NCBI GenBank assembly: GCA_965221445.1
Contig: CBDCSF010000004.1
Coordinates: 62,001-126,000 of the forward strand
Length of the DNA: 64,000 nt
Reading direction: 5' to 3'
DNA from: MPNP01 sp965221445
Lineage (GTDB): Bacteria; Pseudomonadota; Alphaproteobacteria; Rhodobacterales; Rhodobacteraceae
The notes under the pieces are model-generated. The model worked only from the letters and a program-made list of their open reading frames with translations. It was not told the origin of the DNA and searched no databases. Each line of letters opens with the position of its first letter. Positions within the stretch are counted from its first letter, which is position 1. Positions 8,736 to 17,857 of the stretch are shown here, one piece after another. A program made the position numbers and the translations under genes.

Positions 8736-10295
8736 TTATATTTTTGGTCTTGGTGCTGTTGGTGGAGGAGAATCATCCCCTGGCTCCAGCCTGGGTGTGC
8801 TAATCTTGGTGAGAATCAGTGCGGTTGCAGAGTCTTCGCGAGCGTTATCCACTGGCAACTGGCCACTTTTGTTCACGATGTTGGGATCAGCACCATGTCG
8901 AAGGAGCAAATCCACCACTTTATCCCAGTTATTCTCTGAGGCAATATGCAAGGGTGTACGTCCCCAGGCATCCTGGGAGTTAAGATCCAGCCCCCGCCCC
9001 CTATGTTTTGCGATAACCCAGGATCTCCCTTCATACGCATCCATATGGACATCATTACCCGTGTGTGCGACAGCATAGGATTGTAGGGAGGGTATGGTGC
9101 AGGAATAATTTTTTCGACCCCCTTCCTGATCAGGATAGACAAAGCCTTTTCTAAGAAGGGTATTGAAATTATATCCTTCCTGGCTTTGTTCCTGGTCATA
9201 ATGATCAAGCCCATAGGCATCTCTCTTGGCTTTGATGATATCTCCAATACGACTTATATTTTTACCTTCTCCTAGTTCAGCCATAATCTCACCAACAATA
9301 TTATATTTGTCCGTACCACGAAAGGTTTGATAAGATTCTTCGTAATAGCCAATACGGTGCTGCATGGCACGAAGTTTTACCTGGTGATCATCAACCAGGT
9401 TTATATCACCCTTGACCCGAAGAAGTTCGGATCCGAGTGCCAACATGCAGTTCTGGAGATGCTTGGGCCAGCAATCCGACCAAGCTATCACCCATTCAGC
9501 CCATTGCTGACGGGTTTCCTCATCTCCCCCTATGTTGAAATAATCCAGGAACATCCTGAAAGACTCATTTACTTCCTCAGGTTCAAGGGGGTAGAGATTG
9601 GTCGCGCCCTCGGTCCTGAAGCGATAGAGTCCTGCCTGTGCCAATATATCGACACTGTTGGGCATGCCGGCGAATATAGGTAATATGGGATACCCCTGAC
9701 TGCCTCCCTGGAGCATTCTTATAACCTTGCTTTCTTCAGTCTCTCTTCCCGCTGGGATATTCTGTATCTCATCCATCATGAGTAGAATAGTATAGTTCTC
9801 GGGTAAAAGGGGATCTTCATTTTGCCATTGCGTGGCATCAAAAGTAAAACCTCTGATGGTTACACTTGTCAATGAATCCATCAGATTGCCAAGAGTCCCC
9901 TTTTCAGGGATTTTAGTTAATTCCTTCAACAATTCCTTAATAGCGCTGGACATGTGATTGGCCAGATACTCACGTGATAGATATGCAGGATCAGGCAGGA
10001 TCACCGGAATGGTTCTGGGGCCTTCCCTGCCTTCCCTAATCTCCCTGATACACTCCTGCTGGAGAGTTTCCAGCACTGAGGTCTTGCCGACCCCTGGCGG
10101 TCCCAGAATCAGAGTAGCCTTGCCCCAGGCTGCAAGTTTGTCGCCATTGGCATAATCCTTTCCAAAGTTCTTTCTACTGGTATTGATTTCAGCCAGCAAT
10201 TTATTGCGTCCAGCAAAGAATGGGTTTCTACGGCGGTCATCTCTCTGGTTTAAAAATTTTTCAAGTGCCTTGTCTCTAAAGTTTGAAATGGCCAT
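8736..10295 (-). CDS. AAA-type NTPase with C-terminal ankyrin repeats
   Basis: 519 aa. Walker A GPPGVGKT (about residues 65-72) and Walker B LLMMDE (about 171-176) mark a STAND/AAA_16-like P-loop NTPase. After a helical middle region the C-terminus has ankyrin repeats: DAWGRTPLHIASENNWDKVV, then LLLRHGADPNIVNKSGQLPV (about 440-490). This ATPase-plus-sensor layout is typical of signalling or defence NTPases, where the repeat end recognises a ligand and the NTPase oligomerises. No effector domain is recognisable N-terminal to the P-loop. GAGGTGATTT precedes the ATG. It is convergent with the relaxase gene and monocistronic. Confidence 0.7.
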   Translation of the reverse strand: MAISNFRDKALEKFLNQRDDRRRNPFFAGRNKLLAEINTSRKNFGKDYANGDKLAAWGKATLILGPPGVGKTSVLETLQQECIREIREGREGPRTIPVILPDPAYLSREYLANHMSSAIKELLKELTKIPEKGTLGNLMDSLTSVTIRGFTFDATQWQNEDPLLPENYTILLMMDEIQNIPAGRETEESKVIRMLQGGSQGYPILPIFAGMPNSVDILAQAGLYRFRTEGATNLYPLEPEEVNESFRMFLDYFNIGGDEETRQQWAEWVIAWSDCWPKHLQNCMLALGSELLRVKGDINLVDDHQVKLRAMQHRIGYYEESYQTFRGTDKYNIVGEIMAELGEGKNISRIGDIIKAKRDAYGLDHYDQEQSQEGYNFNTLLRKGFVYPDQEGGRKNYSCTIPSLQSYAVAHTGNDVHMDAYEGRSWVIAKHRGRGLDLNSQDAWGRTPLHIASENNWDKVVDLLLRHGADPNIVNKSGQLPVDNAREDSATALILTKISTPRLEPGDDSPPPTAPRPKI

Positions 10296-10341
10296 AAATC
10301 ACCTCGGGGGTTCTTTTCATCCTACTGGTAATATATTGGGT

Positions 10342-10524
10342 TTATATACCATCTATTCCTAAACAATAAATGTTATTTGTATAGAAATGTATACCATGTT
10401 TATACCAATACGACCAAAAGCCCGAGTTAAATTGATAATGACGAAGATTGACATTCGCTTTCATAATATCAAAATCCTTCTTTATCTTTAAAAGTTCAAA
10501 GCGGTGTTCCAAGTCTTCACTCAT
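10342..10524 (-). CDS. Small coiled-coil hypothetical protein
   Basis: 60 aa, beginning MSEDLEHRFELLKIKKDFDI, with a helical heptad-like N-terminus. Support that it is or was a real gene: a decayed relative of the same N-terminus lies at 11113-11205 on the same strand, and the upstream sequence (TATATTATCCCGTT before ATG) closely matches that before the antisense gene exon at 21101. Only the first 26 residues look like the relative, so the C-terminal half may be frameshifted. Confidence 0.35.
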   Translation of the reverse strand: MSEDLEHRFELLKIKKDFDIMKANVNLRHYQFNSGFWSYWYKHGIHFYTNNIYCLGIDGI

Positions 10525-10764
10525 AACGGGATAATATATAAATGCTGAGTTTTACCATGACATTTTAATGGGATATTAATAGACTATCTGAGTAGTTACA
10601 TAAAGAAATTTAAATGCTATAGCCCCGAGCGATATGGTTGCGTGTGACAGAGTCACAATGTAAGGGATAAGAATAAAACTGATTCCTGCTTAACCACGCG
10701 ATGGAAAGCATAATGAACGCTAGAGATAAATCCGTTGAAGGCCCTTATTTTTGAAGGAAAATAA
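10525..10764. other. AT-rich intergenic region with inverted repeat
   Basis: No gene seen. Contains a perfect inverted repeat TGTGAC-AGA-GTCACA (10643-10657), which could be an operator or small hairpin, and a motif GACTATCTGAGTAGTTAC (about 10584-10601) that recurs with two changes near 15308. Confidence 0.4.
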
Positions 10765-11106
10765 ATGAAGTTAACCTTTATAGTCTATATTTTGTGCTTA
10801 ACCTTGTTGATGACTTTGCCTGGTAAAAGTGATAAACCAATAGTATTGAGATCAACAGAAAATAACGCTTTGGAGATAATTGAAGAGGGCAAAATAGTTA
10901 ATGAAAGTTCTTGGGAGTTTCCCCTATTTAATGATGTGGATCTTATCGTCAAAAAATCTCTTGATGTAATATTTGATGGGGAGTTTTGGGAGTGCGGACT
11001 TTTCCGCGAAACAATTATTTTGGAGAAACCCAAATTTTATGCACGTTGTGACTTAATAGATAGATCGGACCCAGATTTACCAGGTCGTTATCATAGTATA
11101 CCTTAA
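10765..11106 (+). CDS. Small exported hypothetical protein
   Basis: 113 aa with a clear signal peptide (MKLTFIVYILCLTLLMTLPG) and two Cys in the mature part (WECGLF and ARCDLID), suggesting a small disulfide-containing periplasmic protein. No recognised family. A GAAGGAAA ribosome site precedes ATG 10765. AT-rich codon use. Stands alone between two regions of decayed genes. Confidence 0.55.
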   Translation: MKLTFIVYILCLTLLMTLPGKSDKPIVLRSTENNALEIIEEGKIVNESSWEFPLFNDVDLIVKKSLDVIFDGEFWECGLFRETIILEKPKFYARCDLIDRSDPDLPGRYHSIP

Positions 11107-11112
11107 AGAACA

Positions 11113-11205
11113 CGGCCGGATGGTTTTCAATGTACCATCAATGTTGGCTTCCATGATTTCATAATCCTTCTTTAGAAGTTCAATTTACTGTTCTAGTTCT
11201 CGAAT
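11113..11205 (-). pseudogene. Decayed copy of the 10342-10524 small protein
   Basis: Minus-strand translation gives RELEQ, a stop, then IELLKKDYEIMEAN, matching ELLKIKKDFDIMKAN of the small protein at 10342-10524. The in-frame stop and lack of a start make it a remnant. Marks this stretch as a duplicated and decayed zone. Confidence 0.45.
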
Positions 11206-11270
11206 GAAATAATCATTGCCAAACCACTCTTCGGCCATTATATTCAGGACCATCGGGAAGGATACAAAAA

Positions 11271-11582
11271 ATGCACCAGTTGATTGCAGGCAAAAAGGAG
11301 GAGATCGCGGCCATCTGTTGCAGACACCGGGTTGAACGCCTGGAGGTGTTTGGCTCCGCTGCCCGTGGAACCGATTTCGATCCGGACAATAGTGATGTTG
11401 ATTTCCTGGTGGAGTTCAATTCCGAAAAAAAACCGGTAACCCTGGAACGCTATCTGGGAATGATTGATGACCTGAGTTCGGCCATGTCCAGGGAAGTGGA
11501 CCTTGTGGAGGAAAAATGGATCCGGAACCCCTACCTGAAGGAAGCCATCAACGAGGAACGGGAGGTGGTCTTTGAGGGGTGA
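11271..11582 (+). CDS. mntA: MntA-like minimal nucleotidyltransferase antitoxin
   Basis: 103 aa of the DNA polymerase beta-like minimal nucleotidyltransferase family. The motif GSAARGTDFDPDNSDVDF contains the GS and DxD metal-binding residues. In intact MntA-HepT systems this protein adenylylates a Tyr of the HEPN toxin and silences it. Here the partner downstream is truncated (see 11572-11679), so this is probably an orphan antitoxin. A near-identical architecture, intact, lies at 39071-39761. Confidence 0.8.
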   Translation: MHQLIAGKKEEIAAICCRHRVERLEVFGSAARGTDFDPDNSDVDFLVEFNSEKKPVTLERYLGMIDDLSSAMSREVDLVEEKWIRNPYLKEAINEEREVVFEG

Positions 11583-11679
11583 ACCCCGGATATTGCTTCA
11601 AGACATTGTAACCGATTGTCAGCGGATCATGGATAATACGGCCCATTTGCAAAAATCTGATTGGCTCGCATCCTTTTAA
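11572..11679 (+). pseudogene. Truncated HepT (HEPN, DUF86) remnant
   Basis: Reading from TTG 11572, overlapping the MNT stop, gives RILLQDIVTDCQRIMDNT and ends after 35 codons at TAA 11677-11679. It aligns with the first helix of the intact HEPN protein at 39375 (KLLNDIISAIEEILEDAEGM). The catalytic R-x4-H region is absent. Remnant of a once-complete MNT-HEPN toxin-antitoxin pair. Confidence 0.55.
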
Positions 11680-11748
11680 ATTATGCCAGTTTCCAGAACT
11701 TCCACATCACCTAAATATCTTCCTTAAACATTGAAAACAAACTGCAGT

Positions 11749-12034
11749 ATGGTTGAATTTGAAAATTCAAAACGAAACCATACATCAATCATTGACAAGA
11801 AGGTGAATTCTCTTATTAATATTGATTTTAAACATAAGGGAGAATCTAAAGTTGGAGTGGTACGCAAGTCGTTTTCAAATCGTATGGTTTATAGTCGGTG
11901 AATCTAATATTAAAGCACAAAGTGTATTTGAAAAATTAACCAAGCAGGAACCAGACCACATATCAAAAAATCCGAATCCCAAACCTAATGATCGCTATCT
12001 AAGCCGAGCTTGGGGTTTGTCAGAAGTTAAATAA
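11749..12034 (+). pseudogene. Frameshifted small ORF before the cytosine methylase
   Basis: ATG 11749 opens MVEFENSKRNHTSIIDKKVN and continues to VVRKSFSNRMVYSR-stop at about 11901. The next frame continues smoothly as VGESNIKAQSVFEKLTKQEP to SRAWGLSEVK, ending at 12034, 16 bp before the methylase gene. A two-base loss in the TATATA-like run near 11891-11896 would explain the break. The joined product is about 95 aa. No family recognised. It probably belonged to the same operon as the methylase and GHKL ATPase; a sequencing error is the alternative. Confidence 0.45.
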
Positions 12035-12050
12035 ACAATCAAAACACTAA

Positions 12051-13139
12051 ATGATGCAAGTAGTTGCAAATAACATGGAGAAACTGAAATTTAGCCCCGT
12101 TGGTGAGGTAGTTGATCTGTTTTGTGGTGTTGGGGCACTTAGCCATGGACTCATGCAAGCCGGTTTTATAATTAAGGCTGGTTTTGATACTGATGCTCGG
12201 TGTAGATTTGCATTTGAGAACAACAACGCAGCTACTTTCCATACCCGCGATGTATCAAAACTATCTGCAGAAGAGATATCAATGCACTTCTCGGGTGACT
12301 ACCCAACCGTACTTGCCGGTTGTGCACCCTGCCAGCCATTCTCCTCATACAAACATCGTTATGACGAGGACCCTCAATGGAGTCTCGTGGAGAAATTTGC
12401 CAGACTAGCCGTCCAAGTTGCACCCGATTTCGTGACGATGGAGAATGTCCCTGCACTTGAGAAGTATAAGGAAGGCCAAGTTTTTCAAAGTTTTGTGTCA
12501 ATTCTGAGAGATGCGGGATATTCGGTCGAGTGGTCAGTCGCGAGGTGCGAGGAGTTTGGTGTTCCACAATGCAGGCGAAGACTTGTCATAATTGCAGTCA
12601 GACATGGTAAAGCCTTGGCACTCACACCCGGTCAGACAGCCGCTGTTTCAGTCCGGGAAGCAATTGGTGACCTGCCTGAATTGTCCGCAGGCGAAAAGGA
12701 TCCCAATGACAATCTACATATCGCCAGATCACTATCACCCTTGAACCTCAAAAGGATCAAGGCATCTAAACCGGGCGGAACCTGGCTTGATTGGCCAAAG
12801 AAACTCAGGGCGTTATGCCACAGGAGACCAAGCGGTAAAACCTATAAAAGTGTCTACGCTCGCATGACTTGGGATGACCCTTCCCCCACAATGACGACTC
12901 AATGTTGCGGGTTCGGCAATGGACGATTTGGGCATCCTGAACAGGATAGGGCGATTTCACTTCGTGAAGCTGCAATCCTGCAGTCCTTTCCCCCTGACTA
13001 CAAATTCATTCCAGATTCTGAGACTCCCTCAATGGTAGAGATCGGACGTTGGATTGGAAACGCAGTTCCGGTAAGGTTGGGTGAAGCGATCGGGAAGCAG
13101 ATTGCTCAACTTCATTATGGAGACGTTGACATTGCCTAA
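12051..13139 (+). CDS. dcm: DNA (cytosine-5-)-methyltransferase
   Basis: Full set of C5-MTase motifs: motif I DLFCGVGALS (about residue 22), PCQPFS with catalytic Cys (about 93-98), ENV (about 131), QCRRR (about 173-177), and a C-terminal GNAVPVRLGEAIG motif X. Length 362 aa is normal. Uses S-adenosylmethionine to methylate a cytosine in an unknown target sequence. The downstream GHKL ATPase gene overlaps it, so the pair is probably one operon and a restriction-modification unit of the MutL/MORC-associated type described by Iyer, Abhiman and Aravind. Three in-frame ATGs (12051, 12054, 12075) are possible starts. Confidence 0.9.
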   Translation: MMQVVANNMEKLKFSPVGEVVDLFCGVGALSHGLMQAGFIIKAGFDTDARCRFAFENNNAATFHTRDVSKLSAEEISMHFSGDYPTVLAGCAPCQPFSSYKHRYDEDPQWSLVEKFARLAVQVAPDFVTMENVPALEKYKEGQVFQSFVSILRDAGYSVEWSVARCEEFGVPQCRRRLVIIAVRHGKALALTPGQTAAVSVREAIGDLPELSAGEKDPNDNLHIARSLSPLNLKRIKASKPGGTWLDWPKKLRALCHRRPSGKTYKSVYARMTWDDPSPTMTTQCCGFGNGRFGHPEQDRAISLREAAILQSFPPDYKFIPDSETPSMVEIGRWIGNAVPVRLGEAIGKQIAQLHYGDVDIA

Positions 13140-14787
13140 ACATAACCAGTTTCATTTTGAGATTTCACTTAGTGTACTCAATCACCTGGGTCGTAACTTG
13201 TATCGCAATTTCATCACCGTTCTTGGTGAAGCCATTTCCAATTCATGGGATGCCGATGCTAGAAACGTTTGGATTACGATTGATAGGGAAAATTCCTCAT
13301 TCATCATAAAAGACGATGGAATCGGGATGACCGCTGAAGACTTTCAGAATAAATTTCTCAAGGTCGGTTATTCGAAACGTAATGATGGAATTTACAAGAC
13401 CAAAACAAACCGACCCTATATAGGTGCCAAAGGCATCGGCAAGCTGGCATTGTTGTCCTGTGCCGATAAAATCTCGGTCTTTACGAAAACCAAGTGTACG
13501 GATTATGTGGGAGGTGTCATTGACAACGGTGGTCTTGATAAAGCCATAACCAGAGACATGACACCGGAGCAATACCCGCTAGAAAGTCTTGATTCCTCAA
13601 TTATTGATGACCATAGGAACGGTCATGAACAAGGCACCATCATCCACTTCAGCAATACAAGGGAACATGTACGCAATACCATAAAATACCTGCGGAAGCT
13701 CATAGCCATGACTTTCCGTTTCTCCGTGATCGACAAGGATTTCAAGATTCATGTTAACGGTCAAGAGGTCACGATTGAAGATTTGAAGGACCTTGGCGAA
13801 AATACCCAGTTCTATTGGATCGTGAACAATTACTCCGACGATTACATAGAGAAGTTTGGAGGAAAGGCTTCCAAATCTATCGCGATTAAGACAGCAATTG
13901 ATGTTTCTGGTTATCTGGCAACTGTAGTCAAGCCAAGGCATCTCAAGATTGATGGAACCGATCAACGGGCAACTGTTGACCTCTTTGTGAACGGTCGCTT
14001 ACGGGAAAAGAACATAATCCGACATATTCCTACCCAAAGGATCCTGGAAAGCTACTTGTATGGGCAACTTCATTTCAACGGTATGGATTCACCTGGATAT
14101 GACCCCTTTACAACTAGCCGGGAAGGTATCAAGGAGAATGATCAAAAGTTTCAAAAACTCCTCAAATACTTAAAGAAAGAGGTTCTGCCTAAAATCATTG
14201 ATGAGTGGGACAAATTTAGGCTTGAACGCAACCAGGAAGGAGATGTGGAAAATACCAAACACGCTTCCAAAAAGGCTAGAAGCGTAAAGACACTCTATAA
14301 TGAAGCACAGAATGACTACAAGCCCCCAGCCGATGCCCCAAAAAGAGACCAAGTCAATATCTGGTTGAAGGAGCTTGAACCTGATGCCCAATTCAATATC
14401 TCAGCTTACGTGGATTGCTTTCTATCAGAAAATCTTGTCAGGAAATACATGTCCAGCAAGAACACTCAATTAACGAATCCAGCACTTAATGAAGTCAGAC
14501 AGTGGCGTAACCGGGAACAGAACAGGAAAAATGAGGCCAATATCAGTTTCAATATCCGCAAGGATAATGATGATCTAAGCTATCTTGGTTTGGATATGTT
14601 GGCCAAATCAATTGAAGGTACAGCCGGGGACAAAACCAAAGCCTCTTTGATAAGGGATGCAGAAAACTACAAACCGGTACGCAATGCGGTCGGGCATACG
14701 GGCTTGCTTACCCAAAATGCGAAGAATCACCTTTCGTCTATTTTCGAGAACATAAAGGGCCGCATCCGTACACTCTTGAAAGACTAG
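13117..14787 (+). CDS. GHKL (HSP90/MutL/MORC-like) ATPase
   Basis: 556 aa from ATG 13117, which lies inside the end of the methylase gene (23-bp overlap). An upstream in-frame GTG at 13081 is less likely. Bergerat-fold motifs are clear: N-box EAISNSWDADA (about residues 38-48), DDGIGM (about 66-71), GAKGIGKLALLS (about 103-114). The C-terminal half is helical and unassigned. Such ATPases occur beside C5 methylases with Z1 helicases and Vsr-like nucleases in MORC-type restriction systems. Neither companion is present in the following 570 bp, so the system looks truncated or relies on this ATPase alone. Confidence 0.8.
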   Translation: METLTLPKHNQFHFEISLSVLNHLGRNLYRNFITVLGEAISNSWDADARNVWITIDRENSSFIIKDDGIGMTAEDFQNKFLKVGYSKRNDGIYKTKTNRPYIGAKGIGKLALLSCADKISVFTKTKCTDYVGGVIDNGGLDKAITRDMTPEQYPLESLDSSIIDDHRNGHEQGTIIHFSNTREHVRNTIKYLRKLIAMTFRFSVIDKDFKIHVNGQEVTIEDLKDLGENTQFYWIVNNYSDDYIEKFGGKASKSIAIKTAIDVSGYLATVVKPRHLKIDGTDQRATVDLFVNGRLREKNIIRHIPTQRILESYLYGQLHFNGMDSPGYDPFTTSREGIKENDQKFQKLLKYLKKEVLPKIIDEWDKFRLERNQEGDVENTKHASKKARSVKTLYNEAQNDYKPPADAPKRDQVNIWLKELEPDAQFNISAYVDCFLSENLVRKYMSSKNTQLTNPALNEVRQWRNREQNRKNEANISFNIRKDNDDLSYLGLDMLAKSIEGTAGDKTKASLIRDAENYKPVRNAVGHTGLLTQNAKNHLSSIFENIKGRIRTLLKD

Positions 14788-15360
14788 GTACAAGAACTAA
14801 AATTCCAAAATACAACCCGTACGATATACCCATTTGAAAGTCGGCAACATCTTTCCTTAATTCGGTATAAATCAGTAATAAATAGGGTATTTTCTGGGCA
14901 GGCACTAACTACTTAATTGGATCCAGACAAGAAGGCCATGACTGTCTTCTTTAGGTAGAAACCTTGAAAACAACCAATTCAATAAAGATTCTCTAACTAC
15001 TTCAATTCCACTCAAGAATATCCTTCAGGAAAAGCTCTGTAATTCAGAGGTTACAGGATAATTCCGATCCCATACCAAAAAGGACAATAATGTCATTTTT
15101 TCTTTAATCAATCGCTTTCAACAATAGAAGAAGATTGTACTTGTCCGACCTTGCTATATCAAAATAATCCCTGCCTCTCAAGCCATTTTACCGAATGGAT
15201 GAAACCAGGTGAGGTCTGGATGACAATCATTTATAGGCTCTTCACCAAATATAGACAACTAGACTGTCAACAGGAAGGTGAAAGAAAAATAGTTAAGGAA
15301 TTTTAGAGACTACCAGAGTAGTTACCTCGGATTTTACGTGATTGCATAGTCAGGATCCGG
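14788..15360. other. AT-rich intergenic region, no gene seen
   Basis: 573 bp with stops in all frames and no recognisable remnant of the Z1 or nuclease genes expected after the GHKL ATPase. The only notable element is GACTACCAGAGTAGTTAC (about 15308-15325), an ACTAC/GTAGT inverted repeat that also occurs in a variant form near 10584. Confidence 0.5.
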
Positions 15361-15618
15361 TTAAAAAGAGCTGTAAAAAACACCAACCGAACCGACGGTC
15401 ACACCCGTTCCTACCGCGACAGTTGCGATTATAACGCCAACCGTCCATCTGGTTTGGGTATGACTACGCTCAGCTGCCTCCTTATGACCCCTTTCAATAT
15501 CCGTCCGCAAGGCATTTTGATCAGCACGAAGGGAATGCAAAGTGGCATCTATCCTTGCTTCAAGGGTGTTCATTCGCTCCTCCAGGACGGCAAATTGCTG
15601 TTGTAATTCTTGATTATC
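15361..15618 (-). pseudogene. 3' exon of small coiled-coil membrane protein split by intron
   Basis: Minus-strand frame starting DNQELQQQFAVLEERMNTLE. It carries a coiled coil (about 55 aa) followed by one membrane segment (WTVGVIIATVAVGTGVTVGS) and ends at 15361. The reading frame runs seven codons further into the putative group II intron (to ATG 15639), but those codons are intron sequence. The native start is probably across the intron, at ATG 21101. Function unknown; TM-plus-coil small proteins like this (compare 63464-63823) are common on plasmids and phages. Confidence 0.5.
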
Positions 15619-16108
15619 GTGTGCCGTGCAAAGGTGCATTTTCCTTGCGGGTGCAAATCCCGCCCAACAACTGTCGTTTCCGGTTGGTAGCGGCTAGAGC
15701 GGTTTACGGAGGTAACGATGTAGATTGAAGCACTTTAGTTAGAAGGGTCGCTTTGGGCGATTCAGCGACCATGCAGGCCATAACGCGAAGTGAACGCTGA
15801 GCAGGCCTCGAAACGGATAATATGAATGACGACCCACCGATAGTATGGGGAAGTCTGACATCGGACGGGAAGAGAACGACGAACGCACCGTTCGGATTCA
15901 TCGGGGTAATGGCGATGGCATGTATGGAAGATGGAGAATGTGGCAACACGGGAAGCCCTGTCAGTGGTGGGCATACCAAACTGGAACCCCGCGAGGGTCA
16001 GTCCGGGCTGGCAGGGTGGCGGACAGGCTTGTAGTACTGGGGACACCGGGTAATGCTAGTTGAGGGAAGGAGCCTGACTTTGGAAACAGTATGGAAAGGA
16101 GGCAAGGC

Positions 16109-16761
16109 ATGGCTACTGGTTTAAACCTAACAGGGCTACAAGGAGTTCAGAAACTCCAGACCATACTACATGTGAAAGCGAAGAAAGAACCCGAGTGCCG
16201 GTTTCACGCTCTTGTTGACAAGGTGTGGCGAATGGACTTTCTGACTGTGGCCTATATACAGGTACGCCGTAATGGTGGGGTATGTGGGGTAGATGGTGAG
16301 ACATTTGCGGATATTGAGTCAAAGGGGTTGGAGACATGGCTTGGGGAACTGTCGGGGGAGTTGAAGGAAGATACCTATGTACCGAAACCGGTACGTCAGG
16401 TCATGATTCCGAAGAAACAACCGGGGACATTCCGACCGTTGGGTATACCCTGCATACGGGACAGAGTAGCCCAGACATCGGCTCTCCTTGTCTTGGAGCC
16501 GATCATTGAGGCTGACCTGCAGCCGGAACAATATGCCTATCGTCCGGGGAGAAGTGCGAATGATGCGGTCAAACGTGTTCATGGACTTCTGAACATCGGA
16601 CATAAAGAGGTGGTTGACGGTGATTTGTCCAACTATTTCGGTGAGATACCACATGCTGAACTGATGAAGAGCCTAGCCCGTCGTGTAAGCGATGGGAGGA
16701 TGCTCAAACTCATCAAGGCATGGCTGGAGATGCCGGTCGAGGAGGACGATGGTCAAGGTGG
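16109..16761 (+). pseudogene. ltrA: Group II intron reverse transcriptase/maturase, N-terminal part
   Basis: ATG 16109 follows AAAGGAGG. RT domains visible: GGVCGVDGETFADIE, PKKQPGTFRPLGIPCIRDRV, EQYAYRPGRSANDAVKRVHG and the first catalytic Asp in VDGDLSNYFGEIPH. The reading frame is cut after DDGQGG at 16761 by the RIT element. Removing bases 16762-20231 rejoins it in frame with KRLTNRARKERKGTPQGAPI. The residual ORF ends at 16843 inside the element and would give a protein without the YADD site, so intron mobility should be dead unless the insert excises. Confidence 0.85.
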
Positions 16762-16847
16762 ATATGTTGACAAATTTTTTATGTTGACAAATGACTCGAT
16801 ATCCCCTTCAAAAGGGAGTTTGAGTTTAAATTTGTCAACATAAAACT
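16757..16847 (+). repeat. RIT element left terminal inverted repeat (91 bp)
   Basis: Exact reverse complement of 20114-20204. Internally it has TATGTTGACAAAT twice in direct orientation (16763-16775 and 16780-16792, 17-bp period), one inverted copy ATTTGTCAACATA (16830-16842) and a CCCTT-CAA-AAGGG hairpin. The outer 5 bp GGTGG coincide with the intron target codons. These repeats are likely binding sites for the three recombinases. Confidence 0.9.
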
Positions 16848-16849
16848 TG

Positions 16850-17857
16850 TTACAAGGACATCACAAACGCCAAAATATCATCACCAGGTTGATAGACACC
16901 TCCTGGAATATCTTCAGGTCTGGTCTGTTCCATAGCCTTTTTCTTGATCTCCATGTCGGCATGCAGATAGATCTGGGTGGTCTCTATCGATTCATGGCCA
17001 AGCCAGAGGGCAATCACCGTACAACTGACCCCACTGCGCAACAAATCCATGGCAGCAGTGTGGCGTAGGGTATGGGGACTGACCCGCTTTTCCCTAAGGG
17101 AAGGACAGGAGAGGGCAGCAATGGCAACGTATTTCCGCACGATACGTCCAATACCATCCCGGCTGAACCGGCTCCACCGGTTGGTGACAAACAACGCTTC
17201 ATCCCTCGCCTTGCCTCGTTCCTGCAACCAGGCAGTCAAGACCTTCACCGAGTCCTCTCTGAGGGGAACTGTTCTTTCCTTTCTTCCCTTACCCCGGGCA
17301 TCAAGACTGGCATCCCTTGGCTTGACCAGGGAAACATCTCCCAAATCAAGACCAACCAATTCCGAGACCCTGAGACCTGTCTGTAAAGCGACCACTAAAA
17401 GACACCGGTCACGACGGCCAATCCATGTGGACAGATCAGGGGCCGCCAACAGAGCCGCCGTTTCTGAAGGCTCAAGATAGTCCACCATCCGTTTCCTTGT
17501 ACGCTTGGCAGGAATGGCCAATACTCTCTGACACGTCACCATCAACTCCGGTTCCCGCCTGCCAATGTAGTCAAACACTCCCTTGATTGCTGCAAGTCGG
17601 ATGTTGCGGGTCTGGATGCTGTTGTTCCGCTCCTCTTCCAGATGAAGAAGAAACGCCGCAACCAGATCGGCATCAAGATCCTCAACCTTGATATCTGTGA
17701 ACACCTTGTCCAATTTATCTGTTGTATATTCCAAGAGCAATCGCATGGCATAGCGATAACTGTCTATGGTATGGGGACTGGCATTCATTTCCGCTCTCAA
17801 CCGAGTGAAGAACGCATCCAGGAGATAGGGAAAAGATTGGGTGACAGATGTCGTCAT
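16850..17857 (-). CDS. RIT tyrosine recombinase C (third gene)
   Basis: 335 aa phage-integrase-type recombinase. The N-terminal SAM-like core-binding domain is at about residues 10-95. Catalytic residues: Arg in LQTGLRVSELVGL, H-x-x-R in SPHTLRHTAAMDLL, His in ALWLGHESIETTQ, and Tyr in IYLHADMEIKKKAM. Start overlaps the end of the middle gene by 4 bp, indicating one transcript and coupled translation. In RIT elements all three recombinases are kept together, presumably acting as a complex on the terminal repeats. Confidence 0.85.
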   Translation of the reverse strand: MTTSVTQSFPYLLDAFFTRLRAEMNASPHTIDSYRYAMRLLLEYTTDKLDKVFTDIKVEDLDADLVAAFLLHLEEERNNSIQTRNIRLAAIKGVFDYIGRREPELMVTCQRVLAIPAKRTRKRMVDYLEPSETAALLAAPDLSTWIGRRDRCLLVVALQTGLRVSELVGLDLGDVSLVKPRDASLDARGKGRKERTVPLREDSVKVLTAWLQERGKARDEALFVTNRWSRFSRDGIGRIVRKYVAIAALSCPSLREKRVSPHTLRHTAAMDLLRSGVSCTVIALWLGHESIETTQIYLHADMEIKKKAMEQTRPEDIPGGVYQPGDDILAFVMSL

